From positions 1 to 64,000 of the forward strand of contig NZ_JAIVFS010000035.1 in the NCBI RefSeq assembly GCF_020829645.1: a DNA stretch of 64,000 bases, in the 5' to 3' direction. Source of the stretch: Nostoc mirabile CHAB5784. Its GTDB lineage: Bacteria > Cyanobacteriota > Cyanobacteriia > Cyanobacteriales > Nostocaceae. The notes under the pieces are model-generated. The model made no database searches, had not been told where the DNA came from, and was given only the letters and a program-made list of their open reading frames with translations. Shown here piece by piece: positions 27,350 through 35,707 of the stretch (within the stretch, counting starts at the first letter, position 1; every line of letters starts with the position of its first letter). A program made the translations under genes and the position numbers.

Positions 27350-29116
27350 ATGAATAGAAATACCAAAATTGATTCATCATCCGTTATTCTTGTTAGCGGT
27401 GGAGGAAGAGGGGTTACAGCGCAATGCACCATCAAATTAGCAAAGCAATATCAGTGTAAATTTATATTGCTTGGCCGCTCTCAACTTGCTAAAACTGAAC
27501 CGGAATGGGCTAAAGACTGCTATAATGAAGCTGAAATAAAAAAGCGGATTATGCAGGATTTAATTGCCCAAGGCGATAAACCTACACCTGTAAAAATCCA
27601 AAAAGCATTTAATTATTTATCAGCCCAGCGAGAAATTACCACAACACTCTCTACGATTCAACAAGCTGGAGGGCAAGCAGAATATCTCAGTGTCGATATT
27701 ACCAATTATTCTGCTTTACAGGTGGAATTAGCACCAATAGTTCAGCGACTAGGGCAAATTACAGGAATTATTCATGGGGCTGGTAACTTAGCAGATAAGT
27801 TAATTGAAAACAAAACAGAGCAGGATTTTGAAACTGTTTATACTGCTAAAGTTGAAGGTTTAGAAAGCTTAATTAACTCTGTAGAACCAAATCAATTAAA
27901 TTTCATTGTTCTCTTTTCCTCTTTTGTAGCTTTTTATGGTAATCCAGGTCAATCGGATTATGCACTAGCCAACGAAATACTCAATAAAACAGCCTATTTA
28001 CTCCAGCGTAAATACCCTTATTGCCGTGTAGTTTCTATCGGTTGGGGGCCTTGGGATGGCGGGATGGTTACACCACAATTAAAGAAGTTCTTCGAGCAGC
28101 TAAATATGGAACTAATCCCGATGGAAGTTGGGAGCCAGATGTTAGTTAATGAACTGAATTATTCTAATCATGGAACTGCACAAACTTTGGTAATTAGCAG
28201 CCCAATTGTAGCCCAAAGAAAACAGCTAAATCCTGAGTTACAGTCATTTCGGATTCGCCGGAAATTAACATTAGCAGCCAACCCATTTGTCTACGATCAC
28301 GTGATTGGCGGTAATCCAGTTTTGCCAGCGATGTGCAGCATAGCATGGATTGCTAATACTTGTGAGCAACTTTACCCAGGTTACAAATTTTTTAATTGTA
28401 ACAGTTACAAAGTTCTTAAGGGAATTATTTTCGATGAAACTCTTGCAAAAGAATATTTCTTGGATTTAAAGGAAATTAATAAATCTGATTCTGGAGAAAT
28501 AAATTTTGAAGCGTTGCTATGGAGCGAAAGTAGCAAAGGTATACCTCATTATCATTACAGTACTCAAATAAAGCTTGTACAGGAAATTCTTTCAGCGCCT
28601 ACTTATAAAGAATTTACTCAAAATCAAGATCCAGAGGTATTCAGTCTTTTACCTTATGAAAATGGAATGTTATTTCACAGACCAATTTTTCAGGGAATAA
28701 AACGGATTCTCAATATCACTTATAATAAACTGACTGCTCAATGTTTATTAAACAATCTTGAAGTAGACAAACAAGGGCAATTTCCCTTACAAACATTCAA
28801 TCCTTACACATCTGATATTTTATTTCAGTGCCTATTAGTTTGGGTCAGACACTTTTATAATTTAGGCAGCTTACCCTTGAAGGTACAAAATCTGAAACAG
28901 TTCAGACCGATTCCATTAGACCAAGAATTTTATGTTTCTGTAGAAGTTTTATCAGAAAGTGAAAGTAATGTATATGCTAGCGCCACAGCACACGATGCTC
29001 AAGGGCAAATATACATCGAGATTTCCCAAATGCAAGTTACTACAAGTGAACGGCTTAACCTTCTTTTCTTAAACAATTCTTGTTTAGAAATAGATAACTC
29101 AACAATTGTTAATTAA
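27350..29116 (+). CDS. HglE-like synthase, C-terminal part: KR-DH
   Basis: 588 residues. The catalytic ketoreductase half (~10-290) has VILVSGGGRGVTAQC, IIHGAGNLADKL and LFSSFVAFYGNPGQSDYALAN, with catalytic Ser and Tyr present, then VVSIGWGPWDGGM. A hot-dog dehydratase-like domain (~295-570) opens with NPFVYDHVIGGNPVLPAMC, in which the active His is visible. The pair matches the C-terminus of HglE-type synthases. KR would reduce the beta-keto group on NADPH and DH would remove water. It follows the structural KR half after 154 bp, and a 30-bp gap leads to the next gene. It probably acts with the two preceding frames. Confidence 0.8.
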   Translation: MNRNTKIDSSSVILVSGGGRGVTAQCTIKLAKQYQCKFILLGRSQLAKTEPEWAKDCYNEAEIKKRIMQDLIAQGDKPTPVKIQKAFNYLSAQREITTTLSTIQQAGGQAEYLSVDITNYSALQVELAPIVQRLGQITGIIHGAGNLADKLIENKTEQDFETVYTAKVEGLESLINSVEPNQLNFIVLFSSFVAFYGNPGQSDYALANEILNKTAYLLQRKYPYCRVVSIGWGPWDGGMVTPQLKKFFEQLNMELIPMEVGSQMLVNELNYSNHGTAQTLVISSPIVAQRKQLNPELQSFRIRRKLTLAANPFVYDHVIGGNPVLPAMCSIAWIANTCEQLYPGYKFFNCNSYKVLKGIIFDETLAKEYFLDLKEINKSDSGEINFEALLWSESSKGIPHYHYSTQIKLVQEILSAPTYKEFTQNQDPEVFSLLPYENGMLFHRPIFQGIKRILNITYNKLTAQCLLNNLEVDKQGQFPLQTFNPYTSDILFQCLLVWVRHFYNLGSLPLKVQNLKQFRPIPLDQEFYVSVEVLSESESNVYASATAHDAQGQIYIEISQMQVTTSERLNLLFLNNSCLEIDNSTIVN

Positions 29117-29146
29117 TAATACTTAGTTATATATAAGGAAATACAA

Positions 29147-32100
29147 ATGACAGTAAAACTGGCAATTGTAGGCATGGATGCTTTTTTCGGTACGAGCTAT
29201 GGATTGGATAACTTTGAGCGTAGTATTTATGAGGCAAGTCAACATTTCATTCCTATTCCTTCTACAAGATATCAAAGCACACAGCAAAATCAGCCAACAT
29301 TGGAAGGACAGGATTCTCAAAATGATGAAGTATCGCTGGGAGCTTACATTCAAGATTTTGAAATCGATGCCTTTCATTTCAAAATCCCACCCAATGACTT
29401 AGATAAATATGACCCTGAGCAGTTATTAATGCTGAAGGTGATTGATAATGCTCTGAGTGATGCAAATTTAGACCAAAAGCAAAAAAAAGTGGCTATTATT
29501 ACTGCTATTAGAGAAAAGCAAAATAGCGAAATTAATACTAAGTTTGATGCGTTTAACCAACAAGTTATAGATAATGAAAATAATCCCAGTGAACAAACAA
29601 ATACTGTTTTCCAAAAAATTTCTACTTTATGGAATATTTCCGGGCCTAATTTAACTGTAAATGTTGAAGAGAATTCAATTTTTGAGGCGCTAGAGATAGC
29701 AAAAATGCTGCTCACCATTGGGACAGTCGATGCTGTTGTTGTAAGTGCAGTATATTTGGCTGGACTGGACTGCGATCGCACCACCGACACAAATACTGGT
29801 AAACTCACCCTCAGTTATGATTGTAATGCCAGTGGCTTGATAGTGGGTGAAGGAGCCGGAGCGATCGTTTTAAAGCGGTATGAAAAAGCTCACCACGAGA
29901 AAGACCGCATCTATGCAGTGATTGACGCGGTTAGTTTCATACATAAAAGTTCCGCTACCCCAGAGAAATCAGTCAGACAAACCTGCCAGAATGCTTTTGA
30001 GAAAGCAGGAGTGAGTCCCAGAGACATCGGCTATGTAGAAGTTTTTGCTAGTGGGGTTGAACAGCAAGATGAGGCTGAAATCCAGGGTTTAATCGAAGCC
30101 TATCGAATTCCTAACTCCGAATTTATCTGTGCAATTGGCAGTGTCAAAACCAATATCGGACATACGCATATTGCATCTGGAATTGACAGCTTAATTAAAA
30201 CTGCTCTGTGCCTTTACAACCGCTATATTCCGGCAACACCGCAGTGGTTTAGCCCGAAAAAGCCAGAAATTTGGCAAAACAGTCCTTTCTACGTCCCTAC
30301 TGAGTCTAGACCTTGGCTTTTGAGTACAGGACTAACGAAAAGAGTAGCGGCTATTAACAGCCTAGCTAATAACTGTACGTTTGCTCATTTAATATTGTCA
30401 GAAGACTCCAGTCAGCAAGACCGCAGCAACAGGTATTTGGAACAAAGCCCCTTTTATCTTTTTCCAATTGCTGCTAGCGACGAATCGGCTTTACTTGAGA
30501 AACTTGATGTATTAGAGCAATCGATTAAAAATAGCTCATCTTTGTCTACCACTGGTAGTCAAACTTTTGCTGCCTTTCAAAGTGATTCCCAGGCGACTTA
30601 TGCATTAGCAATTGTCGGACATAATCAAGACGAATTGCTTCGGGAAATCCAGCGCGGACGTAAGGGTATTTCTAATGCCTTTGCTCAAGGGAAAGAGTGG
30701 AAAAGCCCGTCAGGTAGCTATTTCACTGCTAAACCTCTAGGTAAACAAGGTACTATCGCCTTTGTTTATCCAGGTGCTTTGAATTCCTTTATTGGTATGG
30801 GTCGAAAACTTTTCCACTTATTTCCCAAAATTCATGACCGTGCCTCCAAATTTGTTTCTAATCCTAGCTTATTTTTTAGAGACAAAGAACTTTATCCAAG
30901 AAGTCTAAATAAATTATCAAAAAGGCAACTAGAAGACTTAGAAGCAAAATTGCTCAATGATCCTCTAGCAATGCAAGTTACTGGAACAGGTTTTTCGGTA
31001 TTATTAACACACATATTAAGAGATTATTTTCAAGTGCAGCCTCAAGCTGCATTTGGATACAGTATGGGCGAAAGCACCATGCTGTACGCTCTGAATGCTT
31101 GGATTAGCGGTGAAGATGTTAGCAACTTTGTCCATTCATCTGAACTATTTAAAACACGCTTAGTCGGTGCTAAAAATACAGTTCGGGATTATTGGGGCTT
31201 ACCGTCCAATCCCGATGACGAGGGCGAAGCTGTGTGGCATAGCTATGTTCTCATGGCTCCGGTATCCGCAGTTAGTTCTTGCTTAGAAAAAGAAAACCGG
31301 GTCTATTTGACAAATATCAACACGCCGACAGAAGTTGTCATTGCTGGAGAACCCCAAGCCTGTCTCAGAGTGATTGCAGCTTTGAATTGTGAAGCTTTCC
31401 GTTCACCTGCTGATATGGTACTTCATTGCGATCTGATGCTTTCTGAATACGATGATCTGATTAAACTTAATACCTCACCCGTTCAAAATGTATCAGGGAT
31501 TAATTTCTATTCATCAGCTAATTACAACTTGATTCCCCTTGAGAAAGAATCCCTAGCTCACAACATTAGTCGAGGATTTTGTCAGCGTGTTGATTTTCCT
31601 CAATTGATTAACCGAGTTTATGAAGATGGAGCTAAGATATTTATTGAAATAGGCCCTGGTAACACTTGTTCCCGATGGATTGCTGACAACCTCAAACAGA
31701 AAGAACACACTACCGTATCTATCAATCGCAGAGGATGTGATGATTTCACTGCCATTGTCAAAGCCTTGGCACAACTTCTCAGCCATCGTGTATCTGTGGA
31801 TTTATCACCACTATATTCTTTGGTACAAGAAAGCGGTAGTAAAAAGAAATCTTTACTAAAGACTATTACCCTAGAACGCTACCCACTTATTCCTGTTGCT
31901 ACAAGTAGTGAAGATTTAAATATAGTCAGCTTGTCAGCAAGTAATTTACAACCGCAACAGAAACAACTAAGTTTAGTTGGATCTGAAAAACTACAAACAA
32001 GCATGAGGATTGCTAACAATGCCTACATAGCAAATGATTCGTCGAAAATAGCGGTAACTGTGGATAAAGAGCGTGATTTTTATGATGCGGATAGCTCTAA

Positions 32101-33319
32101 AAATTATGTTAGTCGTAAGCCTGAAAACGTTGTTTACGATGAAGTGGATGTTTTGGAGTTTGCTAAAGGTAAAGTTTCAAAAGTATTGGGTAAGGATTTT
32201 GAAGTTATCGACCCCTATCTGAGACGAGTCCGCCTACCAAATCCTCCTTATCTCTTTGTCAGTCGCGTCACGAAAATTGCAGGTGAACGAGGTGAATATA
32301 ATACAGGTTTCATCGAAACCGAATATGATTTTCCTCAAGATGCTTGGTATTCAGTTGATGGTCATATTCCGCTAGGAATATATGAAGAGTCAGCACAGGG
32401 TTTTTTACTTTTACTTGGCTATCTTGGGACTGACTTCGAGAATCAAGGGGAACGGTCATTTCGCTTACTAGACTTAACTGCTACATTTATCTGCGAGCAA
32501 CCCGAAGAAATTAAAACTGTTCGTTACACTGTCAAAATCAATTCTTATGTCAGAACTAATTATAATTTGATAGTCTTTTTTACTTGTGAGTGTTTTGTTA
32601 ACGATAAATTGTTTCTGAAAGTATCTGGAGGCTGCGCTGGACTATTTTCAGATGAGGAACTAGAGCAAGGACAAGGTATTATTGTTTCGGCGCGTGACGA
32701 GAAACTAAAAAGCCAAATTCAGAAGCAGAATTTTCAAGCGCCGCTATTTTGTGAAAAATCTACTTTTGAATGGAAACACCTGCTCTATTTGAGCCAAGGT
32801 AATATTGCTGCTTGCTTTGGCGATCGCTATCAGCAAAATGGCTTGAATCCATCCCTACGCTTACCCCCACAAAAGCTGTTAATGATTGATAAAGTGCTAT
32901 CTGTTAATCTCAAAGGGGGAGCCGCAGGATTAGGTTTAGTTACAGCTCAAAAATCTGTAGAGCCAGATGATTGGTATTTTCTTTGTCACTTTCAAAATGA
33001 CCCGACTATGCCCGGTAGTCTCATGGTTGAAGGTAGTTCTCAGTTATTACAATTTTATCTCCTCTTCTTGGGACTCCAAACTAGTACTGTAGATGGCAGA
33101 TTCCAAATAGTACCTCAGCGTCCCCAAATAGTACGTTTTCGTGGACAAGTCACCCCAACTTCAGGAATTTTGAACTATCGACTTGAAGTTATTGAAATTG
33201 CGTTATCTCCAAAGCCTTTTATTATAGCCAATGTCGATGTTTTCTTTGGTGGTAAAACAATTGCTTACGTCAAAAATCTGGGCTGGCAATTAACTGAAAG
33301 ACATGAAAATGCATCATAA
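29147..33319 (+). CDS. PfaC/Hgl-like protein: pseudo-KS (chain-length-factor type)-AT-DH-DH
   Basis: 1390 residues, AAGGA site before ATG. The KS-like domain (~5-430) lacks the catalytic cysteine: the equivalent of DAACAS reads NVEENS, putting Glu175 at the Cys place. The first active His is also gone (EVFASGVEQ), though SVKTNIGHTHIASG remains. This is the pattern of a chain-length factor. The AT domain (~540-870) has Ser639 in GYSMGES. Two FabA-like hot-dog domains follow. DH1 (~1000-1200) has WYSVDGHIP but a changed downstream motif. DH2 (~1240-1380) is canonical with His1281 in CHFQNDPTMPGSLMVEG. It probably pairs with the active KS of the HglE-like protein and dehydrates or isomerises the chain. 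Confidence 0.85.
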   Translation: MTVKLAIVGMDAFFGTSYGLDNFERSIYEASQHFIPIPSTRYQSTQQNQPTLEGQDSQNDEVSLGAYIQDFEIDAFHFKIPPNDLDKYDPEQLLMLKVIDNALSDANLDQKQKKVAIITAIREKQNSEINTKFDAFNQQVIDNENNPSEQTNTVFQKISTLWNISGPNLTVNVEENSIFEALEIAKMLLTIGTVDAVVVSAVYLAGLDCDRTTDTNTGKLTLSYDCNASGLIVGEGAGAIVLKRYEKAHHEKDRIYAVIDAVSFIHKSSATPEKSVRQTCQNAFEKAGVSPRDIGYVEVFASGVEQQDEAEIQGLIEAYRIPNSEFICAIGSVKTNIGHTHIASGIDSLIKTALCLYNRYIPATPQWFSPKKPEIWQNSPFYVPTESRPWLLSTGLTKRVAAINSLANNCTFAHLILSEDSSQQDRSNRYLEQSPFYLFPIAASDESALLEKLDVLEQSIKNSSSLSTTGSQTFAAFQSDSQATYALAIVGHNQDELLREIQRGRKGISNAFAQGKEWKSPSGSYFTAKPLGKQGTIAFVYPGALNSFIGMGRKLFHLFPKIHDRASKFVSNPSLFFRDKELYPRSLNKLSKRQLEDLEAKLLNDPLAMQVTGTGFSVLLTHILRDYFQVQPQAAFGYSMGESTMLYALNAWISGEDVSNFVHSSELFKTRLVGAKNTVRDYWGLPSNPDDEGEAVWHSYVLMAPVSAVSSCLEKENRVYLTNINTPTEVVIAGEPQACLRVIAALNCEAFRSPADMVLHCDLMLSEYDDLIKLNTSPVQNVSGINFYSSANYNLIPLEKESLAHNISRGFCQRVDFPQLINRVYEDGAKIFIEIGPGNTCSRWIADNLKQKEHTTVSINRRGCDDFTAIVKALAQLLSHRVSVDLSPLYSLVQESGSKKKSLLKTITLERYPLIPVATSSEDLNIVSLSASNLQPQQKQLSLVGSEKLQTSMRIANNAYIANDSSKIAVTVDKERDFYDADSSKNYVSRKPENVVYDEVDVLEFAKGKVSKVLGKDFEVIDPYLRRVRLPNPPYLFVSRVTKIAGERGEYNTGFIETEYDFPQDAWYSVDGHIPLGIYEESAQGFLLLLGYLGTDFENQGERSFRLLDLTATFICEQPEEIKTVRYTVKINSYVRTNYNLIVFFTCECFVNDKLFLKVSGGCAGLFSDEELEQGQGIIVSARDEKLKSQIQKQNFQAPLFCEKSTFEWKHLLYLSQGNIAACFGDRYQQNGLNPSLRLPPQKLLMIDKVLSVNLKGGAAGLGLVTAQKSVEPDDWYFLCHFQNDPTMPGSLMVEGSSQLLQFYLLFLGLQTSTVDGRFQIVPQRPQIVRFRGQVTPTSGILNYRLEVIEIALSPKPFIIANVDVFFGGKTIAYVKNLGWQLTERHENAS

Positions 33320-33364
33320 CAATTCAAAATTCAAAACCGGAGATGTGAGTGGAGATTTTTCGAG

Positions 33365-35044
33365 ATGTTAGGAAATGGCAATAAAAATAAAGATGTTTCT
33401 GCAACTCTACTAGCTGAAGACAGCAATGTTACAAGCTATTTTAATAATGCAAACAAAGCATGGAAAGGTGATTTAGATTTAATTGCTTTTGACGAAATAG
33501 AAATCAAAAATCGGTTGTTGAATTTGCATCAACCTTGTTACGTCCTCAGAGATCAGAGTCGGATTGGTATCGCCAACCAAGGTAATTTTTACTTCCCTGA
33601 CAACAGTCGAAGTGGATTGTTAGAGACTTTGATGGTTGCTCCAGCGCTACCGCCTCAACAGTTAGGCGATCGCAGCTTCCTAGATTTTCATGGGGTAAAA
33701 TATGCCTATGCTGCTGGTGCTATGGCAGGTGGCATTGCTTCAGCAGAATTAGTAATTGCTCTGGGAAAAGCAGGTATTTTGGCTAGTTTTGGTGCGGCTG
33801 GTTTAGTTCCTTCCCGGATTGAAGCAGCTATTCACCAAATTCAGCAAGCTCTTCCCCAAGGGCCTTACGCATTTAACCTGATTCATAGTCCGAGCGAAGA
33901 AGCCTTGGAACGTCAGGCCATTGATTTGTACCTCAAACACGGTGTTCGGACTGTAGAAGCTTCTGCCTTTCTCGGTTTGACACCTCATATCGTCTATTAT
34001 CGAGCTGCTGGATTGAATCTCAATGCACTCGGTCAAATTGAGATAAACAACAAAGTAATTGCCAAAATTTCTCGCTCAGAAGTTGCAACAAAATTTTTAC
34101 AGCCAGCGCCTACAAAAATTCTCAAGCAGCTTGTTGAACAACAACTGATTACAGAGTTACAAGCTACGCTGGCAGAAAAAGTGCCAATGGCTGATGACAT
34201 TACCGTAGAAGCAGATTCAGGTGGACATACAGATAATCGTCCCCTTGTCTGTCTTTTACCCTCAATCTTAGCTCTCCGGGACGAGATGCAGCGCCAGTAT
34301 CGCTACGACAGACAGGTAAGGATCGGTGCTGCGGGAGGTATTGGCACACCTGAGTCAGCACTAGCCGCCTTCATGATGGGGGCGAGTTATGTGGTAACAG
34401 GGTCGATTAATCAATCCTGTGTTGAAGCTGGTACTTCTGTTCATACAAAAAACTTGCTAGCTAAAGCTGCTATGGCAGATGTAATTATGGCTCCTTGTGC
34501 TGATATGTTTGAAATGGGGGTAAAGGTACAACTGCTCAAACTCGGTAATTTTTTCCCCATGCGGGCGCAGAAATTGTATGACCTTTACAAAAATTACAAC
34601 TCAATTGACGAAATTCCACTTGAGGAAAGACAAAAATTAGAACAGCAAGTATTTGGTAGAAACTTAGAAGCAATTTGGGAAGATACAGTTAAATTTTTCT
34701 CTGAAAGAGATCCAGAGCAAATTACTAGAGCAAATGATAATCCCAAACGGAAAATGGCTCTCATTTTTCGCTGGTATCTAGGATTATCCTCTCGCTGGTC
34801 TTCCTCTGGTGAAAAAGGACGAGAAATGGATTATCAAATTTGGTGCGGGCCTGCGATCGGTGCTTTTAATGAATGGGTAAAAGGGTCTTACTTAGCTGAA
34901 CCGAATGCACGGCGTGTAGTTGACGTTGCCTACCATATTATGAATGGAGCAGCCTACTTGTACCGATTACAAAGCTTGAAACTTCAGGGATTGCAACTAC
35001 CGGACAACTACCGTTACTATCGTCCCATGCCTTTAATTTCCTAG
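33365..35044 (+). CDS. PfaD-like trans enoyl reductase
   Basis: 559 residues of the FMN-dependent, 2-nitropropane-dioxygenase-like family that supplies enoyl reduction in trans to PUFA and Hgl-type synthases. Visible motifs are KYAYAAGAMAGGIASAELV, GILASFGAAGLVPSRIE, EADSGGHTDNRPLV (flavin phosphate region), IGAAGGIGTPESALAAFMMG, and the C-terminal RKMALIFRWYLGLSSRWSS with WCGPAIGAFN. It lies 45 bp after the pseudo-KS/DH gene and is probably co-transcribed. No ER domain occurs elsewhere in the cluster, so any saturated positions in the chain would depend on this protein (inference). Confidence 0.9.
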   Translation: MLGNGNKNKDVSATLLAEDSNVTSYFNNANKAWKGDLDLIAFDEIEIKNRLLNLHQPCYVLRDQSRIGIANQGNFYFPDNSRSGLLETLMVAPALPPQQLGDRSFLDFHGVKYAYAAGAMAGGIASAELVIALGKAGILASFGAAGLVPSRIEAAIHQIQQALPQGPYAFNLIHSPSEEALERQAIDLYLKHGVRTVEASAFLGLTPHIVYYRAAGLNLNALGQIEINNKVIAKISRSEVATKFLQPAPTKILKQLVEQQLITELQATLAEKVPMADDITVEADSGGHTDNRPLVCLLPSILALRDEMQRQYRYDRQVRIGAAGGIGTPESALAAFMMGASYVVTGSINQSCVEAGTSVHTKNLLAKAAMADVIMAPCADMFEMGVKVQLLKLGNFFPMRAQKLYDLYKNYNSIDEIPLEERQKLEQQVFGRNLEAIWEDTVKFFSERDPEQITRANDNPKRKMALIFRWYLGLSSRWSSSGEKGREMDYQIWCGPAIGAFNEWVKGSYLAEPNARRVVDVAYHIMNGAAYLYRLQSLKLQGLQLPDNYRYYRPMPLIS

Positions 35045-35377
35045 ATTTCCTTAAAATCTTGCATAATTTCTGAATTTAGAGATGAATAGTTTATAGGGGT
35101 TAGTAGTTTTGGTTGAGAACATAAGGGACTTCCAAATAAAAAAATACTCAAAAAACTCTCTCCTCCTTATTCCTCTGTGTTCTCTGCGTCTCTGTGGTTC
35201 GTTTATTTGGATAATTTATTTCTTGGAAGTCCCTAACCCAAAAATTTTCCGGTTTATTCTCAGAGGATGCTAAAAAATTCTACCTGAAGTCCTGAAGCAC
35301 TGCAATTTCTATTAAAGCTTCAGAAAAAATGAAACTTAATGCCAAATTTATTTGAGTAAAACTGAGTTACTTAATCT
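35045..35377. other. Intergenic gap inside the cluster
   Basis: 333 bp between the iterative synthase genes and the free ACP, largely occupied by a family A element (35124-35234). No gene seen. A separate promoter for the modular part could lie here, but none is identifiable. Confidence 0.6.
35124..35234 (+). repeat. Family A terminal-inverted-repeat element (copy 2)
   Basis: 111 bp. Ends AGGGACTTCCAAATAAAAAA and AATTTATTTCTTGGAAGTCCCT. Internal sequence shared with copies at 20798 and 54121. Inserted between cluster genes. Confidence 0.75.
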
Positions 35378-35671
35378 ATGCAAATGAACCAACACATTAC
35401 TACTTCAAATGATGCACAGTCTCAATCTGTAGAGACTATTCAAATTTGGTTAGTTGCCCAATTTGCCGAGCGACTGGAAATTGATCCCGAAGACATAGAT
35501 CCCTCTGAGCCTTTCGATAACTACGGTCTAAATTCAGCAGAAACAATGATCCTGCTCGGAAAGCTAGAAAAGTGGCTCGGACGAAATTTTAATCCTACTT
35601 TAATTTTTAATTACCCGACTATTGCAGAACTTGCCCAGCGATTAGCTGAGGAAACTAGTGTTTCAAAGTAA
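35378..35671 (+). CDS. Free-standing acyl carrier protein
   Basis: 97 residues forming one carrier domain. The attachment serine sits in NYGLNSAETMILLGKLE, a variant of the usual G-x-D-S with Asn before Ser. The surrounding helices (IQIWLVAQFAERLEIDPEDI; NPTLIFNYPTIAELAQRLAE) fit a type I PKS-style ACP. Placed 36 bp before the first modular PKS, it is well positioned to receive the chain from the HglE/PfaD set and pass it on (inference). No acyl-AMP ligase accompanies it, unlike many cyanobacterial loading ACPs. ATG 35384 is an equally possible start. Confidence 0.8.
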   Translation: MQMNQHITTSNDAQSQSVETIQIWLVAQFAERLEIDPEDIDPSEPFDNYGLNSAETMILLGKLEKWLGRNFNPTLIFNYPTIAELAQRLAEETSVSK

Positions 35672-35707
35672 TTTCATAAACGTGGTGCAATTTAGGAAAA
35701 TAGTTAA

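Noticed and set aside
22422..35044. Canonical heterocyst glycolipid locus
   Set aside because: The HglE-like set is similar, but the expected companion genes (for example an HglT-type glycosyltransferase or an ABC exporter) are absent and modular PKS/NRPS genes follow, so only a distant Hgl-like relationship is claimed.
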